From Ruminiclostridium sp. (GTDB lineage: Bacteria; Bacillota_A; Clostridia; Oscillospirales; Oscillospiraceae): a stretch of DNA of 17,647 nucleotides. The stretch lies in assembly GCA_017521345.1 (NCBI GenBank), contig JAFXCU010000056.1, positions 1 to 17,647 on the forward strand, in the 5' to 3' direction. A program made the translations under genes and the position numbers. Shown piece by piece: positions 13,621 to 17,647 of the stretch; the stretch's first letter is position 1, and each line of letters starts with the position of its first letter. The notes under the pieces are model-generated. The model was given only the letters and a program-made list of their open reading frames with translations. It was not told the DNA's origin and did no database searches.

Positions 13621-15276
13621 ATGGTACAGTTCATTGACGGCGCAATGCTGGCACGGATGATCGTCCATGCCTCCGCCTCCCTGAATGCAGAAAAGCAGAA
13701 GATCAACGAGCTCAACGTCTTCCCCGTACCCGACGGCGACACTGGCACCAACATGGGCCTGACTATCAGCACCGCAGCCGCAGAGCTCCAGAAGAAGAAC
13801 CCCACTACCGTGGGCCAGGCCGCTTCCGTGAATGCCTCCGCCATGCTTCGGGGCGCCCGCGGCAACTCCGGCGTTATCCTCTCCCTCATCTTCCGTGGCT
13901 TCTCCAAGGCCCTGAAGGACAAGGAGACCATGGACGGCATTGACCTGGCTGACGGCCTGAACGCAGGCGTCATCGCCGCCTACAAGGCCGTTATGAAGCC
14001 CGCAGAGGGCACCGTCCTCACCGTCTCCCGTATGGCAGGTGACCGTGCCGGCCGTGCCGCTGAGGAAAACACCGCCATCGAGTACGTGCTGGAGTCCGCC
14101 ATCCTCCAGGCTGAGCAGACCCTGGCTGAAACCACCGACATGAACCCCGTCCTGAAGAAGGCCGGCGTGGTGGACGCAGGCGGCATGGGCTTCCTGGTCA
14201 TTCTGAAAGGCATGCTGGACGAGCTGCGCGGCATCCCCATGCCCGAGAGCGGCGAAGCCGCTCCCGTCCAGAAGGAAAAGGCTGACTTTGCCTCCTTCGA
14301 GACCGGCGACATCACCTTCGGTTACTGCACCGAGTTCATCTGCTCCCGTGACAACGACAAGGACCCCGAAGCCCTCCGTGCCTTCCTGGACGGCATGGGC
14401 GACAGCCTAGTGCTGGTGGAGGACGATGAGATCATCAAGGCCCACGTCCACACCAACCACCCCGGCAAGGTCCTGGAAGAGGCCCTTACTTACGGCGGCC
14501 TGCTGATGGTCAAGGTGGAGAATATGCGCGAGCAGCACACCGAGCTGGCCGAGGGCGCCCAGACCCAGGCTCCCGCTGAGGAGGCCGAAGAGGTCATGGA
14601 GGATGTCGCTCCCGAGAAGAAGTACGGCTTCGTGGCCGTGGCAGCCGGCGACGGCCTGGCCAAGGTTTTCCAGGACCTGGGCGTGGACGGCGTCATCTCC
14701 GGCGGCCAGACCATGAACCCCTCCACCGAGGATATCCTGCGGCAGATCAAGAAGACCCCCGCCGAGGTGGTCTACGTCCTGCCTAACAACAAGAACATCA
14801 TCATGGCTGCCCAGCAGTGCGTGGACCTGGTGGAGAACAAGCAGGTCATCGTCCTGCAGGCCAAGACCGTGCCCCAGGGCATCTCTGCCATGATCGCCGT
14901 GGACCCCGACGGAGAAGTGGCAGACAACACCGAGGCCATGAGCGAGGCCATGGGAGCTGTGACCACCATGGAAATCACCTACGCCGCCCGTGACTCCGAG
15001 TTTGACGGCGCCGCCATCAAGGAAGGTGACTACCTGGCTCTGGTGGACAACCAGCTCTTCGGCACCGAGCAGGACCTGAACGCCATCCTGGACAAGCTGG
15101 CCGCCGAGGCCAACGACCGAGAGGGTGAGTTCATCAACATCTTCTACGGCGAAGACGTGGACCAGGAAGCAGCAGAGGCTGCCGCAGCCCGGTTCGAGGC
15201 CATCTGCCCCGATGCAGAGATCTCCGTCCTGGCAGGCGGTCAGCCCGTCTACCACTACCTGATTTCTGTGGAATAA
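13621..15276 (+). CDS. fakA: Fatty acid kinase catalytic subunit FakA (YloV, DAK2 domain)
   Basis: Phosphorylates fatty acids held by FakB proteins, giving acyl-phosphate for PlsX/PlsY phospholipid synthesis. The 551-residue protein has an N-terminal DhaL-type kinase domain (about 1-205) with NVFPVPDGDTGTNM at 32-45, in which D38 and D40 match the Mg-binding aspartates of S. aureus FakA, and GARGNSGVILS near 78-88. The middle domain carries GYCTEF (C236) and HVHTNHPG (H275, H277), matching the Cys/His zinc ligands reported for FakA. The C-terminal domain (about 335-551) is the EDD-like part. An acidic Ala/Glu-rich linker separates them. ATG at 13621 has AGAAGGAG upstream. fakB is not in the window. 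Confidence 0.95.
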   Translation: MVQFIDGAMLARMIVHASASLNAEKQKINELNVFPVPDGDTGTNMGLTISTAAAELQKKNPTTVGQAASVNASAMLRGARGNSGVILSLIFRGFSKALKDKETMDGIDLADGLNAGVIAAYKAVMKPAEGTVLTVSRMAGDRAGRAAEENTAIEYVLESAILQAEQTLAETTDMNPVLKKAGVVDAGGMGFLVILKGMLDELRGIPMPESGEAAPVQKEKADFASFETGDITFGYCTEFICSRDNDKDPEALRAFLDGMGDSLVLVEDDEIIKAHVHTNHPGKVLEEALTYGGLLMVKVENMREQHTELAEGAQTQAPAEEAEEVMEDVAPEKKYGFVAVAAGDGLAKVFQDLGVDGVISGGQTMNPSTEDILRQIKKTPAEVVYVLPNNKNIIMAAQQCVDLVENKQVIVLQAKTVPQGISAMIAVDPDGEVADNTEAMSEAMGAVTTMEITYAARDSEFDGAAIKEGDYLALVDNQLFGTEQDLNAILDKLAAEANDREGEFINIFYGEDVDQEAAEAAAARFEAICPDAEISVLAGGQPVYHYLISVE

Positions 15277-15291
15277 TTTCAGCAAATGCCA

Positions 15292-15324
15292 AAAGGGCAC
15301 GGGAAAACCCGTGCCCTTTCTTTT
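15292..15324. terminator. Terminator of fakA, at the end of convergent spoIIID
   Basis: Perfect 12-bp arms AAAGGGCACGGG (15292-15303) and CCCGTGCCCTTT (15308-15319) around AAAA, then CTTTT on the plus strand. The spoIIID stop at 15323 lies at its edge; on the minus strand only CCCTTTTGG follows, so it is weaker in that direction. Confidence 0.9.
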
Positions 15325-15571
15325 ACTCCCGCCGGTACTTCTCCCGGGTGGCGATGCCGCCCCGGATGTGCCGCTCGGCCTTGTTCTGCTCCAGAACGTC
15401 CTTCACCTGCAGGTACAGGGGGCGGTTGAAGACAGGAAGCCTTTGGGAAAGATCTTTATGTACCGTGGACTTGCTGATGCCGAAATGCTTGGCCGCACTC
15501 CGCACCGTCCCTTTTGTTTCCATGATATACAGGGCCAGGTCACAGGCCCGCTCTTCGATGTCCGTCCGCAC
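15323..15571 (-). CDS. spoIIID: Sporulation transcriptional regulator SpoIIID
   Basis: Small DNA-binding regulator of mother-cell genes during sporulation, acting after sigma-E. The 82-residue protein closely follows the family: ERACDLALYIMETKGTVRSAA at about 7-27, the helix-turn-helix FGISKSTVHKDLSQRLP at 30-46, and the C-terminal helix with AERHIRGGIATREKYRR at 65-81. B. subtilis SpoIIID has 93 residues, so this one is about ten shorter at the C-terminus. It begins with GTG (15569-15571), with GGGAG about 9 bases upstream, inside an inverted repeat (15581-15616). It is convergent with fakA and lies downstream of spoVT on the same strand, separated by a terminator. Confidence 0.95.
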   Translation of the reverse strand: MRTDIEERACDLALYIMETKGTVRSAAKHFGISKSTVHKDLSQRLPVFNRPLYLQVKDVLEQNKAERHIRGGIATREKYRRE

Positions 15572-15580
15572 GTTCCACCA

Positions 15581-15616
15581 CTCCCAACATGTCTGTGCAT
15601 CATCCTATGTTGGGAG
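15581..15616 (-). promoter_or_regulatory. Inverted repeat covering the spoIIID ribosome binding site
   Basis: Perfect 10-bp arms CTCCCAACAT (15581-15590) and ATGTTGGGAG (15607-15616) with a 16-base loop. In the spoIIID message (minus strand) the downstream arm contains the GGGAG Shine-Dalgarno, ending about 9 bases before the GTG start. A CATAGGAT sequence partly within the upstream arm resembles a sigma-E -10 element, but its -35 is weak. Confidence 0.5.
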
Positions 15617-15619
15617 GGC

Positions 15620-15660
15620 AAAAAATAGAAGGGCCGCAGCAGGTTTTCTGCTGCGGCCTT
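15620..15660 (-). terminator. Terminator of spoVT
   Basis: Perfect 11-bp arms GGCCGCAGCAG (15632-15642) and CTGCTGCGGCC (15648-15658), loop of 5, followed on the minus strand by CTTCTATTTTTTG. It begins a few bases after the spoVT stop. Confidence 0.88.
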
Positions 15661-15662
15661 GT

Positions 15663-16205
15663 TCAGCTCTCCATGTGTCGGCCCAAGAACCCAGCAATGG
15701 TCTGGGCCAGCTTATACTCGTCCTCCCCTACCGTCACCTTCCCTGCATCGGCCATGAAGACCACACAGCCCAGCACATCCCCCTCTGCCAGGATGGGAGC
15801 GGCAGTGGTGACCACATAGTGGTCGGAGTAGTCGCTGACAGGCAGATCCCGTCCCCCCTCCTGATGCTGGTAAATCTGGCGGCCCTCCAGGACCTGGGAC
15901 AGGGCAGGGGAAATATTTTTCCCGGTGATCTCCCGCCGGGAGGCCCCTGCCACAGACAGGCACACGTCCCGGTCGGTGATGGTCACCATCCGGCCGGTGG
16001 CCTTATGGAGGGAGTCACACAGCTGGGCAGAGAAGTCCCCCAGGCCGCCCATGAGGGAGTACTTTTTGAAAACCACGCCGCCGTCGTTATTCGTAAAAAT
16101 TTCCAGCGGGTCCCCTTCCCGGATGCGCATGGTCCGGCGGATCTCTTTGGGGATGACCACTCGGCCGAGGTCATCAATTCTTCTTACGATTCCTGTTGCT
16201 TTCAT
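15663..16205 (-). CDS. spoVT: Stage V sporulation protein T (SpoVT, AbrB-type regulator with GAF domain)
   Basis: Forespore transcription factor that tunes sigma-G genes. The 180-residue protein fits the family (178 in B. subtilis). The N-terminal AbrB swapped-hairpin domain, about 1-50, reads MKATGIVRRIDDLGRVVIPKEIRRTMRI, and the conserved R8/R9, D11/D12, G14 and the P19-K20-E21-I22-R23-R24 stretch are all present. The rest (about 55-178) is a GAF-like sensor domain. The ATG at 16203-16205 has AAGGAG 9 bases upstream; the open frame continues to 16496 but that part overlaps the promoter and the divergent acyltransferase gene, so I reject it. A sigma-G-type promoter precedes it. Confidence 0.95.
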   Translation of the reverse strand: MKATGIVRRIDDLGRVVIPKEIRRTMRIREGDPLEIFTNNDGGVVFKKYSLMGGLGDFSAQLCDSLHKATGRMVTITDRDVCLSVAGASRREITGKNISPALSQVLEGRQIYQHQEGGRDLPVSDYSDHYVVTTAAPILAEGDVLGCVVFMADAGKVTVGEDEYKLAQTIAGFLGRHMES

Positions 16206-16237
16206 GCATCGAAACTCCTTTTTCTCGATCTCGAAGC

Positions 16238-16266
16238 TAGTATGTGGAAAAATGGTGGAATCATGC
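16238..16266 (-). promoter_or_regulatory. Sigma-G-type promoter of spoVT
   Basis: Minus strand GCATG (16262-16266), 17-base spacer, CATACTA (16238-16244). Both boxes match the forespore sigma-G consensus (GMATR, CATNMTA). The start would be near 16230, about 25 bases before the ATG. B. subtilis spoVT is sigma-G dependent. Confidence 0.7.
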
Positions 16267-16312
16267 ATCCTTTTCCGGTTCACAGCAGATCCGCCCACCA
16301 AGAAAAAACATC

Positions 16313-16341
16313 TTGTCATGGCTTCCCTCCTGTCGTAAAAT
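16313..16341 (+). promoter_or_regulatory. Promoter of the acyltransferase gene
   Basis: TTGTCA (16313-16318), exact 17-base spacer, TAAAAT (16336-16341), giving a start near 16348 and a leader of about 36 bases with AAGGGAG before the ATG at 16384. Confidence 0.65.
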
Positions 16342-16383
16342 GTTTTTGATTCCATCTCCTGCTTGACACGAAGGGAGCACTTT

Positions 16384-17367
16384 ATGACAAAACTATCCTC
16401 TGGCCCCAGGGATGCCAGTGCAGAACTTCTGCGGATCCTGGCCGCGTTCTTTGTGGTTATGATCCATGTCTCCGCCACAGAAACCGGCATCGCCATCGCT
16501 TATAACGCTTTCGCCCGGTTCTCCGTCCCCCTCTTTATCCTCCTCAGCGGGCGCTTCCTGCTGAGCAAAGAACGTTCTATCCCGGAAGTCTTCCGAAAAG
16601 GCGGACGGCTGCTGGCCATGATGGTGGTCTGGTCCGCCCTTTATTACGGCTTCTTTACCCTTATGGGCAGCAGACCGGACCTGCCCATTTGGAAGTACCT
16701 GCTCACCGAGCCCATTCACCTCTGGTACCTTTGGGCCGCTGCTGCTCTCTATCTGATGACCCCCGTCCTCTATGTGTTCTGCAGCCATGCCTCCAAAGAG
16801 GTGTATCAATACACCCTCGTCGGTACGTTTCTGCTGGGCTCTATTCTGTTCATCCTCCTTCGGTCGGAGTGTTTCCCGTTTTTGGCTGAGATCGTTGACC
16901 AGGCCAAGCTCCCCTACCAGCTGGGCTTCGTCTTCTGCTTCCTTCTGGGAGACTACACCTCCCGCTTCCCCTTGAAGAGGCCTGCCCCTGTGGGTTGGAC
17001 CCTGTTCCTCCTGGCCTCCCTGGTCAATGTGGGCGCCAACCTTTGGCTGGCAGAAACCAGCGTCAGCACTCTTTTGCTGAGTTTTTTCACCCCTGCCAGT
17101 CTGCTGGCTGGCGCAGGCCTTTACTGGGCCGTTCAGGGATTTGCCCTGCCCGGCAGTACCGCCAAATGGGTCCGGAGTTGGTCTGCCTGCACGCTGGGCA
17201 TCTATCTGGCCCACCCGATGCTCCTCCACCTGTTGACCCCCTGGCGGAGCGCCCTGGGGCTCCCTGCTGTTGTTGAGGTTCCCCTGGTGACCATTCTGGT
17301 CTTTGCCCTCTCCTCCCTGTTGGTTTTCCTCTTCCGGAAAATCTTTCACTCTCTTTCCCGGACATAA
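16384..17367 (+). CDS. Acyltransferase 3 family membrane protein
   Basis: A 327-residue integral membrane protein with about ten hydrophobic spans, of the acyltransferase-3 family that transfers acetyl or other acyl groups to surface sugars or lipids (OafA, WecH types). The N-terminal pattern SAELLRILAAFFVVMIHVS (11-29) with R16 and H27 is the family signature, followed by FSVPLFILLSGRFLL and a W-rich HLWYLWAAAALYLMTPVL. Near the C-terminus TLGIYLAHPMLL is also typical. I start at ATG 16384, with AAGGGAG 6 bases upstream; a TTG at 16363 in frame is less likely because its extension overlaps that site. Substrate is unknown. It diverges from spoVT and stands alone with promoter and terminator. 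Confidence 0.88.
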   Translation: MTKLSSGPRDASAELLRILAAFFVVMIHVSATETGIAIAYNAFARFSVPLFILLSGRFLLSKERSIPEVFRKGGRLLAMMVVWSALYYGFFTLMGSRPDLPIWKYLLTEPIHLWYLWAAAALYLMTPVLYVFCSHASKEVYQYTLVGTFLLGSILFILLRSECFPFLAEIVDQAKLPYQLGFVFCFLLGDYTSRFPLKRPAPVGWTLFLLASLVNVGANLWLAETSVSTLLLSFFTPASLLAGAGLYWAVQGFALPGSTAKWVRSWSACTLGIYLAHPMLLHLLTPWRSALGLPAVVEVPLVTILVFALSSLLVFLFRKIFHSLSRT

Positions 17368-17402
17368 AAACAGCCATCGGCGCTCACGCCGATGGCTGTT
17401 TT
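17367..17402 (+). terminator. Terminator of the acyltransferase gene
   Basis: Perfect 16-bp arms around CTCA: 17367-17382 (AAAACAGCCATCGGCG) and 17387-17402, ending in TTTT. Confidence 0.92.
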
Positions 17403-17435
17403 GCCTGTTATACAGTATTTCTATATGGTTTTATA

Positions 17436-17464
17436 TTGACAGGGTCTTTGGAAAAGAGTACACT
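17436..17464 (+). promoter_or_regulatory. Promoter of the partial secreted-protein gene
   Basis: TTGACA (17436-17441), exact 17-base spacer, TACACT (17459-17464). The leader of about 85 bases contains an 8-bp inverted repeat TATGCACA (17478-17485) / TGTGCATA (17509-17516). Confidence 0.7.
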
Positions 17465-17556
17465 GAGTCTGACAAAATATGCACATCATTCGTCGATTCA
17501 AAGGATTTTGTGCATACTTATTCAATCACACTTTTAACGAAAGGAGATTTTTCATC

Positions 17557-17647
17557 ATGCAAAAACTCAACGCACCCGCTCGGCTCCTGGCTGTGGTAAT
17601 GGCCCTGGTGATGGCTCTGTCCTGCACTGCCCTGGCCGCCCCCACCG
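17557..17647 (+). CDS. Secreted protein, N-terminal signal peptide only (runs off window edge)
   Basis: Thirty codons are present. Residues 1-9 are polar with K3 and R9, 10-22 are hydrophobic (LLAVVMALVMALS), and CTALAAPT follows, with a plausible signal peptidase I site after ALA (A27). C23 might instead suggest a lipoprotein, but the L-x-x-C box is weak here (ALSC). AAAGGAG (17540-17546) lies 10 bases before the ATG at 17557 and a strong promoter lies upstream. Function cannot be told. Confidence 0.75.
   Translation, partial: MQKLNAPARLLAVVMALVMALSCTALAAPT

Noticed and set aside
16206..16496. N-terminal extension of the spoVT frame
   Set aside because: The upstream part overlaps the sigma-G promoter and the divergent acyltransferase gene; the family begins with MKATGIVRRID and a good ribosome site sits in front of that ATG.

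Overview
The window looks like a chromosomal segment of a spore-forming, fairly GC-rich member of the Clostridia, most likely an Oscillospiraceae-type gut bacterium (the Flavonifractor / Pseudoflavonifractor / Intestinimonas neighbourhood). The grounds are the sporulation regulators SpoIIID and SpoVT, the Firmicutes gene pair Asp23-FakA, strong GGAGG-type ribosome binding sites, and intergenic hairpin repeats that I recall as common in such genomes. The genus is an inference. Almost everything here is chromosomal housekeeping. I see no rRNA, tRNA, CRISPR array, phage, transposase or obvious defence system.

Layout. (1) Positions 1-3444, minus strand: the classic operon pyrH-frr-uppS-cdsA-dxr (UMP kinase, ribosome recycling, undecaprenyl-PP synthesis, CDP-diglyceride synthesis, MEP isoprenoid pathway). 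dxr runs off the left edge. (2) 3578-5932, minus: a TetR-family regulator followed by a PutP-type Na+/proline symporter. A 42-bp palindrome sits directly against the -35 box of the putP promoter. (3) 5959-6121: a MITE-like element with two related, inverted arms. (4) 6147-7292, minus: a stand-alone alanyl-tRNA editing protein (AlaX/DHHA1), preceded by its promoter and a 7400-7616 block of small hairpin repeats with compensatory base changes. (5) 7634-10307, minus: a DUF1846 protein and AsnA (ammonia-dependent asparagine synthetase) in one operon with its own promoter. (6) 10412-12653, plus: a two-gene Fe-S assembly operon (SufC-type ATPase plus a short SufB/D scaffold, the 'minimal SUF/SMS' arrangement), with a PaaI-type thioesterase overlapping its end. 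Four successive inverted repeats and a two-way terminator follow. (7) 12882-13094, minus: a small Cys-rich, acidic-tailed membrane protein, divergent from (8) 13251-15276, plus: an Asp23/Gls24 protein and FakA (YloV), the kinase of the fatty-acid uptake system. (9) 15323-16205, minus: spoIIID, and upstream of it spoVT, which has a very good sigma-G-type promoter. (10) 16384-17367, plus: a membrane acyltransferase-3 protein. (11) 17557 to the right edge, plus: the start of a secreted or lipid-anchored protein.

How the parts fit. The left block links nucleotide supply, translation and envelope lipid/isoprenoid synthesis. The SMS operon supplies Fe-S clusters in an anaerobe. asnA and the AlaX editing protein concern amino acids and translation fidelity. 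Asp23/FakA handle envelope and phospholipid precursors. SpoIIID and SpoVT are mother-cell and forespore regulators. No complete undescribed system stands out. The best leads are non-coding: the covarying hairpin repeats, the four-hairpin block behind the Fe-S operon, the palindrome at putP, and the hairpin that covers the spoIIID ribosome binding site.
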